In this document: positions 32,545-43,700 of the stretch, piece by piece
How the letters are laid out: each line of letters opens with the position of its first letter
Numbering within the stretch: the first letter of the stretch is position 1
Source of the DNA: Heligmosomoides polygyrus polygyrus
Lineage: Eukaryota > Nematoda > Chromadorea > Rhabditida > Heligmosomidae
Direction: 5' to 3'
Assembly (NCBI GenBank): GCA_947396885.1
Contig: OX377204.1
Span: 6,510,001 to 6,574,000, forward strand
DNA: 64,000 bases
Program-made: the position numbers and the translations under genes
Notes under the pieces: generated by a model
Seen by the model: the letters and a program-made list of their open reading frames with translations, nothing else
The model's database searches: none
Told to the model about the DNA's origin: nothing

Positions 32545-32760
32545 GATACGAGTGAGTGCTGATCGTTTCCAAGAGGTGTGGACGTTGCGTTCGATCAAAC
32601 GGCGCCGGTGGTGTAAAGGCGTAGAGCATTCCCGCCCGGTCAGAGGGAGGTGCGCGTTCGAGTCCCGCCTGGCGCTAGAAGTTTTGCTCGCAACAAAACA
32701 TCGTTCTGACAGCTTACAACCTCGATACCAGCCACTTGAGGCTTATAGGAAGAAAGTATT
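32545..32760 (+). mobile_element. tRNA-like SINE, second family, right arm of an inverted pair
   Basis: Mirror of the left arm, sharing the 5' flank GTGAGTGCTGATCG and GTTGCGTTCGATCAAAC. Head GGCGCCGGTGGTGTAAAGGC, B box CGTTCGAGTCCCGCC, body ACAGCTTACAACCTCGATAC. Confidence 0.75.
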
Positions 32761-32764
32761 TTAA

Positions 32765-33405
32765 ACGCAATGAACCCAGCTGACGAGTAAGATGCCAGAG
32801 ATCTCGCCACTCATAGCACTTAACCGGTCTTATTGATTGTCCCAGGTCTATCCCAATTGGGAGGAGGCAGAGTTAAGGCTACAATTGCGTTCAGTACCCA
32901 CCACATAACACCGACGCATGGGTACCACAGTATGATTTGGCAGTAGCTGGAAGCTCTGAAATAAACTCAGGGGAGGGTGGAGAAGAAAGGCGCCGCATGT
33001 CCTCCCTCTGCCGATTAGGATAGATCCAATTTTCCCTATGGAGCGCATTATTAGCAGCGTAAGAGTGCCTATAGAACTCTGATTTAGAATAGGTGTTGTA
33101 GGCCAGACCTATGATTATAAATAAATAATAAATAACTAAATAAGGAAAATCGATAAGCATGCTCCAGAAAAGGAATTTGACTATTGATTCAAACCCTCAT
33201 GGAACCGTTGTGCACCTGCACTTTTCGACAGTACATCGTTTCAAGAAAAGAAAAATCCAATTTGACTACCGTTCCGACATCAGGATGCACCACCGGTTTG
33301 AAATCAACATAATCACAAAAAAGGGGATATTATAGTTAATCTCCTTCTTCAGCTTTTCGTTTTTGTCCAAGAGTCGAATGAAGGCAGTAGAAAACTAGTA
33401 ATGAG
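32765..33405. other. Gene-free stretch
   Basis: No gene or repeat end recognised. Confidence 0.35.
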
Positions 33406-33475
33406 TGATGAGTCACCATTTCCGTTCCGTCTTCCGGAATTCGGAACACGGAAACGGAAATGCCGCACATCCCTG
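33406..33475 (-). mobile_element. CCGTTTCCG-rich MITE-like repeat, end fragment
   Basis: Reverse strand starts CAGGGATGTGCGGCATTTCC and continues GTTTCCGTGTTCCGAATTCC. The CAGGGATGTG end is hAT-like and matches the start at 46876. Confidence 0.55.
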
Positions 33476-33815
33476 CTTCACACGAACAATTCTTTGTGTC
33501 GAAGCACTTTGTAATGCACCTAGACCCTGGTTTTTAGGACAGAAACAGAAATTGAATGCCTATTCAAAACGGAATGTATGAGCGTTCTTCACACAGCTTT
33601 TTTTCAAAACAAAAGATTACTTTGCCTTTGTTATAAAGTGTTGATATTGACTTTGGATATGTTTATTTTTGATTACAAATATTACATATTACTTTTTAAA
33701 ACAAGCTGTGTCCGATTCAGAATGACAAGTGCCCAGTTTGAAGTGAAAACGCCACATAGAGGAATTCTTTTACAGTTCCATGTTAATGTTAAGCTCACCA
33801 TTAGTTAAGTATCGC

Positions 33816-34074
33816 TTGTAGCGCATTCGGGGCAGGTGCCGGCTGTCGCGTGCACCCGATACCAGGTTCCTGGTTCGGATTTCCCGCCCAGGCCAACCAA
33901 GCCTTCCATCCCTCCGGGGTCGATGAATTGGTACCGCGCTGACTTGTTCATCGGCTGTGGCCACCGCAAGTCATTGCATGGCCAAGTACGCAATCAAGTC
34001 GCCTCCACGACATCCTGCAGAAGTAGAATGCGTGGCGCGTCCTAAAAGGAATTGAGTAACGCCGTCCTTTATCG
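33816..34074 (+). mobile_element. SINE family 1 copy with internal deletion
   Basis: Head GTAGCGCATTCGGGGCAGGT, B box GGTTCGGATTTCCC, a deletion after GGTACC, tail GTCCTTTATCGC. Confidence 0.85.
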
Positions 34075-34540
34075 CTTGTCCTTAAGCGCAGCTACTATGT
34101 CGCATACATAGCTGTACTGCTCAAGCACAATGAGTCACAATGAACTTCAGACGAAACAGCTTTGTTTCTATGAAGTGCTGCTCAACTAATCCATTCGGAG
34201 AAGCCTTTGTCGACAAACTAGAAACGAATAGAAATCGGATTCACCGCTTCACTGAAACTGTTGTCTGTGAAGCGTTTTTCGAGCGCAGTAATGGGCTTTT
34301 CTTTGTTCGCTTGCCATACTAATGCGCTTTTAATTAAGAACGTAGAGGGCTTGAGCAATGAACCCATTCAGATAGAGTCCTATACGATGCTATCCTTCTG
34401 TGGGGTTCGTGGACTTATTCTAACAAATCCGATATTTATTCAACAATAAATAATGGCCGTGCGAAGCGTGCTAGCCACAGTTTAGGCATTAAGACCGATG
34501 CAGCGAATTTCTTCTTTTATTCAGTGTCCTTTGCTTGTCG

Positions 34541-34735
34541 GACGAGTTGTTGTGCAATCGGAAGAAGCGTTCACTGTCGGGGGGAAGGCCAATTTCAGGT
34601 TCCTGGCTCGGTTCTCGCCGGATCGTTCATACCTTCCATCCCTCCGACTTCGTCAGCTTGTTATCATACTCGTCTGGAAAAGATAAAATAATGACTTTTC
34701 ATGGGTTGGCCTCCGATGTCGCTGGATACTCATTT
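34541..34735 (+). mobile_element. SINE family 1, decayed 5' two-thirds
   Basis: TTGTGCAATCGGAAGAAGCG head, GGTTCCTGGCTCGGTTCTCG B-box area, then CATACCTTCCATCCCTCCGA. Confidence 0.6.
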
Positions 34736-34754
34736 CCATTGCATCCAGGATAAC

Positions 34755-35321
34755 GTTGGATGTGGGATGCGCCACGTATTACACTTCTATGCGATATCAT
34801 GGAGGCAACTGAATGCGTATTTGGCCAAACAGTGATTCGCGGTGGGCGACGGTCAGGGGTGTGCGTTGACTTTCCGCCGTTAAATTTTTACCGCATATTT
34901 TCAACGCGGCAATTTGCCGGTAAATTCGGTAAATCCGTCAGTCTTTTTTAAATATAATGTTCTCTCAAAAAGAACTAGTTTCGAGCGGCGGTGATGTAAA
35001 AAAAGCAGAAAGCTTATCACCAAAGCATCATCATGCTCAGAAACCCATATCATCCTCATTTTATCATGCATTTGTCGTCCAAATTTATCGAAAATGCCGG
35101 AAAGTCCGTTAAATTGGTAGATCGTTAACCGTTAAACATACACCCCTGGCGTCGATGAACAAATCAATGTTTTATCGAGTCCGAGTACGAGTCCAGCAGT
35201 AATTTTCCTACACCAATTGGAAGGAGCTGGTTGGCCTGGGTAGGAAATCCAATCCAAGAACCCTGAATCGGAATGCATGCGACAGCCGACGCTTCCTCCG
35301 ACTGCGCTACCACGCGCTCTA
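34755..35321 (-). mobile_element. SINE family 1, split by a hAT-like MITE
   Basis: 3' part 34755-34853 (GGGATGCGCCACGTATTACA, GGCAACTGAATGCG) and 5' part 35149-35321 (GATGAACAAATC, GGAAATCCAATCCAAGAACC, GCTTCCTCCGACTGCGCTAC) form one copy, interrupted by 34854-35148. Confidence 0.82.
34854..35148. mobile_element. hAT-like MITE nested in a SINE
   Basis: Ends CAGGGGTGTGCGTT and (reverse) CAGGGGTGTATGTT. Flanking 8-mers GCGACGGT and GCGTCGAT agree at 6 of 8 positions, as expected of an old 8-bp duplication. Interior non-coding with GGTAAATTCGGTAAATCCG repeats. Confidence 0.8.
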
Positions 35322-35479
35322 AGTTGGATGGCAAAACTTCTCTGCCTAACCAACAATTGGTGCTGTTCCAAACTGCGTGGACATCGTGCGTTGTTCTTCA
35401 AAATGCTTCTCATCACGGTAGTTCTCTACCAGTCCTAAAGCTGGCAGGACTTGGTGACTTTAATTAGGACTTCTTATGC

Positions 35480-35780
35480 TGGTCATCGCAGGAGCGCTCC
35501 AAAAAGCCTTCGGGGCTTCCGTTTTTCAGCGCTCATTTCCGCTCCATCACACAGTGTATAGAGCCTCAGGTGACGTTGCTGGAATGTGGAGCGAGTTTGC
35601 GTGTCCTGCGAGATTTGGCCGTCGTTTTTCCGTCGTTCACGCAACGTTCGTGCTAGGTTGCTTGGCGGCACCTCGCCGTCGACGCCAATCGTGGGCTCTG
35701 TCAAGCGTTTCTTTACAAATATCGATACAATCCCTGATTTTTTTCTGAGTTCAAACTGGATTTTTCCTTTGAAGGCGAAT
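35480..35780 (-). other. Unassigned open frame
   Basis: The minus frame reads IFVKKRLTEPTIGVDGEVPP, then ARTLRERRKNDGQISQDTQT, continuing open to about 35483. It is basic and Ser/Arg-rich. A TTCCAG sits at about 35578. No family recognised; it could be a lost exon or chance. Confidence 0.2.
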
Positions 35781-36069
35781 TCTCATTCTTTGAAGTGGAT
35801 TTACGAACCTTTGCTCTTCTGATTCTCCTATCTTCAGGGGCCGAGTTCATCAATTTTGAGGTGAAAGATAAAGGATAAAGGGCGGCGTTACCCAGTCTCT
35901 TTTGGGATGCGCTACGCATTCTATTTTTACCGTATGGCGTGAAGGCGATTTGCGTATTTGGCAATACAATGGCTTGTGGTGGCCAGCCGATAAACAAGTC
36001 AGCGCTTTATCTTCTCACCATCACACAAGCGTGGTACCAATTAACTGACCCCGGAGGGATGTAAGGCTT

Positions 36070-36226
36070 GGGCCAGGATTCATCAACAATTAAACCCGTG
36101 GGTAGGCGGAATATAAGGGGTAGAGATAAGATAAGGGATAAGATAGACGTAGGCTTCATCATAGGTGGTATCTCTACCCCCTATACCCGCGGGTTAGTCG
36201 TTGATGGATCGCTGATGAATCTGGCC
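36070..36226. mobile_element. GGATTCATC-type MITE, copy 2, nested in SINE
   Basis: Ends GGGCCAGGATTCATCAACAA and GATGAATCTGGCC; 3-bp CTT on both sides (36067-36069, 36227-36229). Interior GGGGTAGAGATAAGATAAGG like copy 1. Confidence 0.85.
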
Positions 36227-36264
36227 CTTGGTTGGCCTGGGCGGGAAAAGCGAACCACACACCT

Positions 36265-36579
36265 GAGCCCGGATTCATCAAGCAATGGGTATAGGTAGAG
36301 ATACCGTAAGGAATCATACCCACTACCAGCAATGGGTAGTGGCTACGAATCGTATTCATGAAAGGAATCAAAGGTAAGGCACAACTAGGCCTTTCGCGAA
36401 ACAGATGATCTCACTGGAGCGCCATTTTGTCAATGGGGCGCGAATCCCACAACGATCTGTGGGTTTTCTCTACCCACTGATATACCCACGATTTGGCGGG
36501 TAAGGTTTATCATGAATCGTTGGTATGTCTACCCCTATACCCAGCATACCCATGGGTATGCGCGTTGATGAATCCGGGC
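36265..36579. mobile_element. GGATTCATC-type MITE, copy 3, nested in the same SINE
   Basis: Ends GAGCCCGGATTCATCAAGCA and GCGTTGATGAATCCGGGC; CCT duplicated (36262-36264, 36580-36582). Interior has GGGTAT-rich repeats. A subfamily distinct from copies 1 and 2. Confidence 0.82.
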
Positions 36580-36790
36580 CCTGGTATGGAGTGCACGCGA
36601 CAGGCGGCGCCTCGTCCGGTTTGTGAACTGCTAAAAACCTCCTTTGGTGTCTACCCCTATACCCTCTTTGGTGTCTACCCCTATACCCGGCATACCCATG
36701 GGTATGCGCGTTGATGAATCCGGGCCCTGGTATGGAGTGCACGCGACAGGCGGCGCCTCTTCCGGTTTGTGAACTGCTAAAAACCTCCAA
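36526..36790. repeat. Tandem duplication of a MITE/SINE junction
   Basis: The block CTACCCCTATACCC...GTGAACTGCTAAAAACCTCC occurs twice (about 36530-36643 and 36669-36788), with a short third piece GGTGTCTACCCCTATACCCT between. It copies the right end of the MITE plus the SINE head, so it post-dates both insertions. Confidence 0.88.
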
Positions 36791-36966
36791 ATTCAAAAGA
36801 TTCAAAAATTTAAGCGAGCCAATCAATCTCTTTGCAACCAAAGAAAATTACGCACACAGTAAAAAATCGATTTTTGCTGCAAGTAATTGGTTAATGTCAA
36901 GTTACACTCATTTTTGCCAAATGAATATTGTGTCATTTTGGCTTAACAAACGGATTTATTCGTATA

Positions 36967-37257
36967 AAGGATAAAGGACGGCGTTATTCAATCCCCTTTG
37001 GGATGCGCCACGCATTCTACTTCTACGGGATGTCGTGGAGGTGAGTTGAATGCGTCTTTGGCCATATAATGACTTGCGGTTTCCAGCCGATGAACAAGTC
37101 AGCGCTTTATCCTTACCAGACAAGTCTGGTACCAATTCACCGACCCCGGAGAGATGGAAGGCTTGGTTGGCCTGGGCGGGAAATCCGAACCAGGAACCTT
37201 GTATTGGGTCCAGGCGACAGCCGGCGCCTCCTCGGACTGCGCTCCACGCGCCCGATT
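36967..37257 (-). mobile_element. SINE family 1, full-length copy
   Basis: Begins with the tail AAAGGATAAAGGACGGCG and ends CTGCGCTCCACGCGCCCG. Intact A and B boxes on the reverse strand. Near consensus, about 380 bp upstream of the NCKX start. Confidence 0.9.
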
Positions 37258-37259
37258 TA

Positions 37260-37635
37260 ATCGTATTTGTGAAAAATTAGCCCTCCTGGTGTGGGAAAAA
37301 GAATGGAGCTTCAAATCAATTGCTGCTTACTGGTTACGGTATCTCGTATGTTGTCCGAACGACAAAAGTCTGGGCAGAAAGGAGTTGACAAGCGTGGTTA
37401 TTCATCCGGATTTTTTAAATGTTTTCCCACCAGCCCTTCTCTTTGAGTTTCGATAGACATGATCACATCACATACATATAAAGTCCACTGCCACTACCTG
37501 TTCATCTGCTGATAACGTCTCTTTGGAGAGCATTGTCGAGCATTCGTTTGTTGTCTCTTGTCCCTCAAATGATCCGATGGTTCACCTTCGTTTAGCGCAA
37601 GAAAGTTTACGTTTAAGGTCTGCCCAGATGTGAGA
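37260..37635 (+). promoter_or_regulatory. Upstream region of the NCKX start codon
   Basis: Gene-free stretch between a minus-strand SINE and the exchanger ATG. An ATATAAAG motif near 37475 is a possible TATA-like element, and CTGCCCAG just before the ATG could serve as a splice or trans-splice acceptor. Nothing here is diagnostic; the promoter may be further upstream. Confidence 0.2.
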
Positions 37636-37756
37636 ATGCGAGGCGCTGAATTCCAACGGTGTCGTCGTCGGATGCGACGTCTCTATCTGGTGCCTGTACT
37701 AGCCAGTGTCGCCGTCAGCTTTGGCATCATCGCCGTCATTGCAAACTCATTTCGAG
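37636..37756 (+). CDS. NCKX exon 1 (start codon, first hydrophobic segment)
   Basis: ATG at 37636 opens [20 protein letters not shown] followed by the hydrophobic run [19 protein letters not shown]. This matches the cleaved signal or TM0 of NCKX proteins. It ends CGA G|GTAACT in phase 1, which fits exon 2 exactly. The nearest upstream ATG (37628) is followed at once by TGA. Confidence 0.85.
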
Positions 37757-40700
37757 GTAACTGGCAGTGGCGGATGTGAATCTCTGGGTATTTTCAGATG
37801 AAGCATTGAGTTTTTTCGAATGAAATGAACCTGTTGTTACATCTCGTCTTAAAGCCTGCTAATCTGACAAAATTTCAGTCAACAAAATGCATTGATTGTT
37901 GAAAAATAGCGACACATTTCCTAGGTGAAGGTGTGGAATCTCATACCGTTGAGCGATCGAGTCGAGTGCCGAGATCCGCGTTGTTTCGAGCTGAGGAATG
38001 TGCTCGCCGAAGACTTGGTGTGTTTGAACAACAATTTCACTAAACAAACCTAAGCCTCAGTTGCTTCTCAAATCGAAGTTAACATAAGGTGCAATCCCTA
38101 TCGGGGGGGGGGGGGGCAGTCCATTTTGAATTGTTAACGATAGCTACGCTACATACATACAACATGCAATGCAACGTATCAACACCTTAACTTACATGGT
38201 ACCCTTCCTTGAAAATCCCTGAAATATAGAAAGATTTCATTACGGCACCGGCTTTGAAGAGACTGGAGCGTCTTTGCTCGAAATAGGAGATGAACCACAA
38301 ATTTTTAAAGTCCTGTCCGCTCATAACTTCAGCTGGCAAAGATGCTGTTTTGAATCTCACCATGCCTTTAGTCTATAAACTTTCTGGGTAACCTAAACTA
38401 GGGGCACATTGCGCAAAATTTTTTTAAACTGCGGTGGCTATGATACAGAGCTGCTTAGCAACTTCTGTCTAGCGAAGCATCAGCACAATTATGTCATTTA
38501 AAAAACTGCATAGTTTTTTTACCTTTTTCTTCATAGGTCACGTACACTTGCCTATAGTTCATTTGCAATCTTTACACATGCCTTAGAGTCGGCTCCGATC
38601 GATGACTTTTAGTTCAACGCGGTTATTCTGTCGATCTTCGAAAATGACGTTCAATTCGTCCTGATTTCAACAGTTTGTTACGCACCCGAGTAAGTACCGC
38701 TGTGCGAGTTATTTAACCGTGTTGAAGACGAAACGAAGCTCACCTATTCATAAAGTGACATCCGTCAATTCTTTGTTCCGTAAAAATTTGCCGTTTTGTT
38801 TTGTAGTCGTAGTCATTGCATGGAAAAGATTAGGCAATGTGGCACAATTATTAGTTTGATCGAAAAGTCTTGCAACACTTCACGCTACTGCCTGCTGAAT
38901 TTGTTAAAGCTCTTACAGTATTGATCTTGCGTGGTGACGTCACAGTACATTCTCGAAGCTTCCTCAAGCATGCTATATAAGGCCTCGTCGAATACGAATA
39001 CAGTAACAGTGTCAACGATAAGCAGCAGCATCCCACGACCTATCGTCTACTTCGAATTTCTGCAAGGCCATTCTGGAAGGACTGCAGCCTCCAACATCTG
39101 CGCTGCATTCGAGGAGGACGTCATTCACTATTCCACAGTGGCCCGTTGGTACCAGCACTTAAGGATGGAGATATCTCTCTCGAAGGTCGACTTCGTTCCG
39201 CACGCCCTTCTGTTGTGAGACAGCTTGCGCGGAGCCTTCAAGATGAAGCCAAATTCAACCACTCGCGAATTGGCGACGACACTTGGATGTACGCAGAACA
39301 CCGTCGTGAGGCAGCTGGAGACCCCTGGGTTTTTTTTTCAAAGTTTTGTTGTTTTAGGTACCATATGAGCTGCGGGACTCTGACGAGGCATGCCGAATCA
39401 GTGTTGCTGAGTCGCTGCTTCTTCGTCCCCACAGAAAGCATTTTCTGAGGGACATTGTTCCTGGTGATGAAAGCTGGGTTCTTTATGTTAACCACATTTG
39501 CAAGAGCCAATGGCTCCCACGCAGAAAATCGGTTCCAAGTCATGCGAAACGTGGACACCACGAAAAGAAGGTTCTTCTGTGTTGCTGGTGAGACTCAGAA
39601 GGCATGCTTTACTGGGAGTTGCTGGATAGTGAGACCACGGTTACAGCATCTGTCCACGCTACCCAGCTCCAGAGCTTGCCGACGCCATGCGCCAAAAAAC
39701 GCCCAGAACCGGAAAATGTCCACCTGCTGCACGACAACGCGCGTCCTCATGTCGCAAAAGTGAGTCGCGAGAAAACCCAGGAGTTAGGCTGGGAAGTCCT
39801 GCCCAATCTACCGTACTCTCCAGACCTCGCTCCTTCTGACCACCACCTGTTCAGAGCTCTGAAGCACCATCTTCGAGGTAGAGAGTTCGATGATCGACGT
39901 CAACTGGAAGTGGAGGTTTCTCAATTCTTTTCCTCACAGCCCTCGGAATTCTGGCGGAAAGGAATTCAAAGGTTGCCCGAAAGACGGGACAGGATCTTAG
40001 ACATGAAAGAATATATCGTGGACTGAGTTTTTATATATCATATTACATTGTATTGTATTGTAATATTGATGTGCTAGTGTTGCAACTCTTTTCTATCCAC
40101 ACAATACAATTACATATTAGGAATAGTGCCTCTATACTATAACGCAGGAGCTCAGACCCTACATCAGGTTGGCATTCTGATTGGGGCGCCTGTGTCTCGA
40201 AAACGGCCCTGCTACCGACCGATTGGTTCGTCTGGCTTCCTGCAACGTAGGTGTCTCGATCTCTCTATTGACTATGTGATCGAAAGGTAGTCTTGAATTT
40301 CTAAGGTTGAGGCGACGCCTGACGCGGTAGTCACATCTGGACTTGATCCTTCCTTTCAGGCTCTGAAGAAGGCGACACCGCCGAAACGTTAGCCAATAAA
40401 GATCTGTATAACCTCGTGTGGAGCTCAGTCAAACAACGCAACAAAATTACATATTAATTTTGTTAGTTGGTTTTGTTGTAGACAAAGGGCGTGTCATCCA
40501 CGGGTGTGGAAAGTGTTTTACTTTTAATTTAACCTCCTAATTTAGTCTGCTTCTTTGCATGAAATAGATAGCAAGGGTAGCGTAAGATTGGTTTTTCGGA
40601 AGCCTTGAAATATGCACAAAATTATGTGCGGCCTTGTAATGTAGATATTTTTATTCTATAATGGCAGATGGTTAGTATTAAAGTATTTGTTTAGAAATAC

Positions 40701-43700
40701 TAATGACATTTGCAAAGACAACCACAGAAGCTTTTATACAGCTTTTCCGATTTTTAGCGGTCAACGAGTCATCGGATCAGTTTCCGCCGGATCTGTTCAC
40801 CATGGAACAGCGACAACGTGGAGCGATCATTCTGCATCTCGGCGGCTTGGTCTACATGTTCGTGGCGCTCGCCGTCGTCTGCGACGAGTTCTTTGTGCCC
40901 AGTCTCTCCGTGCTCATAGAAGTGGTAGGCAGCTGAATTTTAATTTTGGCGATCAGTTGGTCACTCGATGAGTTGAGTTAGCCTAGTGGTTAGTAGTGTA
41001 GTTTCATGCACTAACGGTCACAGGTTCGACTCCCGGCTCCGGCACGATATGCCCTGCAAAGATTACAAAAATGGCAACGGTTCCAGCGTCAGGCCCAGGT
41101 TGACAGGCCGGCTGATGGAGAAACCTCGTCACAAAACCATGATCACAAATCGCAATAGAATCAGTGTAAAGGCTAGAACGTCACCCGGAAGTGGCACAAA
41201 GAACCCTCGCCCGAGTTCTGTGGTCAGTATGTGTATGTGGTATGCGAGGGCTACCGTGGGCCGAACGACCTCGGCTAAAGAAGCTAGTTCGACTGGGGAC
41301 TCTGAATGTGGAAACGCTGACCGGAAGATCTAGGGAAGTGGCTGACCTGATGAAGCGCAGAAGGATACAAGTCCTCTGTCTGCGGCAATGCGATGGAAAG
41401 GGGCGAAAGCCAGAGAGATCGGAGAAGGGGTCAAGCTGTACTACAATGGAGAGGACACTAAGAGGAACGGGGTAGGGATAGTTGTCGCGGAGTCCCTCAA
41501 GGATTCAGTAGCGGCTGTCCAAAGAATAAACGACCGCATCATGTCACTGCGGCTGGACACGAAGGAGGGTTACTGGACCATCATGTCTGCCTACGCTCCG
41601 CAGATCGGATGGTCCGAGCACGACAAGGATGACTTCTACCTCTCGCTCGAGGAAGCCATAAGGTCCGTACCAGAAAGCGATCTCCATGGCAGGGGACATG
41701 AACGGGCATGTGGGGAGTGGCAGAAGAGGAGTGGAAAGGGTTCATGGAGGCAAAGGGATCGGCCTGATAAACCCGGATGGAGAACGAATTCTGGATCTGG
41801 CTATCGCCCACGACCTGGCTGTCTGTAGCACCTTCTTCGCGAAAAGGGAGAGCCAGAAGGTGACCTATGCTAGCGGAGGAAGAAGGACGGAAGTCGTCCA
41901 CATCCTGGTTCAAAGGGCTGCCCTGAAAACAGTCCGTGATGTGAAGGTCATTCCGGGAGAAGACGTGGCATCACAGCATAGACCCTTGGTAGCCAACCTT
42001 AGCATACCTCTACCCGCCAGGCCCAAAGTGAGGACGGAACCCAGGATCCGATGGTGGAGACTGCGGGGTTTAGAGCGGAACGAGCTACGAAGGGCAGTGC
42101 TCGAAGCAGGCCTTCCAGATCCAGCTGGTCCCGTGAATGAGACCTGGAGGAGGGTAGCCCAAACAATCATGAGATGTGCCAAGGAAACCCGGAGAGAAAC
42201 AAAGGGAGGAACCAGAGGGGATAAATCGGCATGGTTCTGGAACGAAGAGGTGCAGGCTGCGGCCTACAAGCTGTGGCAGAAGACGAGGGCACCCAAGCAT
42301 CTCACAGCCAACAGGAAGCTGAAGAGGAAGACGGTGAAGAGTGCTCACGGTAGGGTGTTACGGAAGCTGGTCGAGGTCAGAGAGAGATGGGAGGAGTACT
42401 TCAAGGAACTCCTGAACGAGGAGTTCCCTCGTCGGGAGGCCGAGGAAGAACAACCACCGGAATGACCCATCCCACCCTGGACGCAAGAAGAGGTTCGCAA
42501 GGCCATAGGGAAGATGAAACTCGGAAAGGCAGCAGGGCCTGACGGTGTGCCAGTAGAGGCTTGGAAGGTGCTCGGAGAGCTCGGAATCAACTGGCTGACG
42601 CAGTTCCTCAACAGAATCACGAAAGAAGGTGCCGGATGACTGGAGGAACAGCACCATAGTCCCAATCTTCAAGCAGAAGGGAGACGCTTCCGAATGCTCC
42701 AACTACCGAGGGATCAAACTGATCTCACACACGATGAAGATCTACTACCGACTGGTCAACTCAAGGCTGAGGGAGATGGTACCCATCTCCCAGGTGCAGT
42801 GGGGCTTCAGGCCTGAGAGGTCCACCACAGACGCCATCTTCATCGCTCGTCAGGTGATGGAGAAATATCGGGAGAAACGAAAACCTTGCTACCTGGCATT
42901 CCTGGGTCTTGAAAAGGCCTACGACAGGCTAGCTCGGGCCGTAATCTGGAATGCCCTTCGAGGGAGGGGTGTCCCGGAACGTCTGATCACGGTCATAAGG
43001 AAAATGTACGAGGGCTCGAAAGCGCCGATGCGAACTCCACACGGGGTGACAAGGAAAGTGGACATCACAGTGGGGTACACCAAGGGTCGGCTCTGAGCCC
43101 GTTCCTCTTCCTGCTGACGCTTGACTCTATAGTGAACCACCTTGAGGAAGGCCCTCTCAGAACGATCCTCTACGCGGACGACATCGCTCTAGTAGCCGAC
43201 AACCAGGAGGAGCTGGAGGAGAAGGTGCAGCTGTGGCAGAGAGCCCTCGCAGACAACGGCCTACGGCTGAACGTGAAGAAGACGAAGTTCATCAGCTCTG
43301 AGCAGTGCGCTGGATCGATCCTAGACTGCCAAGGGGAAGCCATCGAGAAGGTGGAAGAATTCCGCTACCTCGGAAGTGACCTATCCGAGGAAGGAAGTGT
43401 GGACCAGGCGGTCAGGGGACGGATAAACGCAGCCTGGCTCAAGTGGAGGGAGTCCACAGGGATCCTCTGCGACCGTAGATGCTCCAGGACGCTCAAAGGC
43501 AAGCTCTATAGAACAGTTGTGAGACCTGCCCTCCTCTACGGCAGTGAGTGCTGGGCACTGGGTAAGGCGCAGGAGCGGCAACTGCACGCTGCGGGAATGG
43601 GGATGCTCAGATGGGCATGTGGATGGAGCCGTCGGGACAGGGTGCGAAACGAGGATGTTAGGGCAGTGATGAAGACAGCCCCGATCCAGCTAAAGATGAG

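Larger units (their letters stand above)
35866..36622 (-). mobile_element. SINE family 1, interrupted twice by MITEs
   Basis: The copy starts with the tail AAAGGATAAAGGGCGGCG, runs to ATGTAAGGCTT (36069), resumes at CTTGGTTGGCCTGGGCGGG, is interrupted again at 36265, and ends GGTATGG..GGCGCCTCGTCCGG. Removing 36070-36226 and 36265-36579 restores a continuous SINE. Confidence 0.85.
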
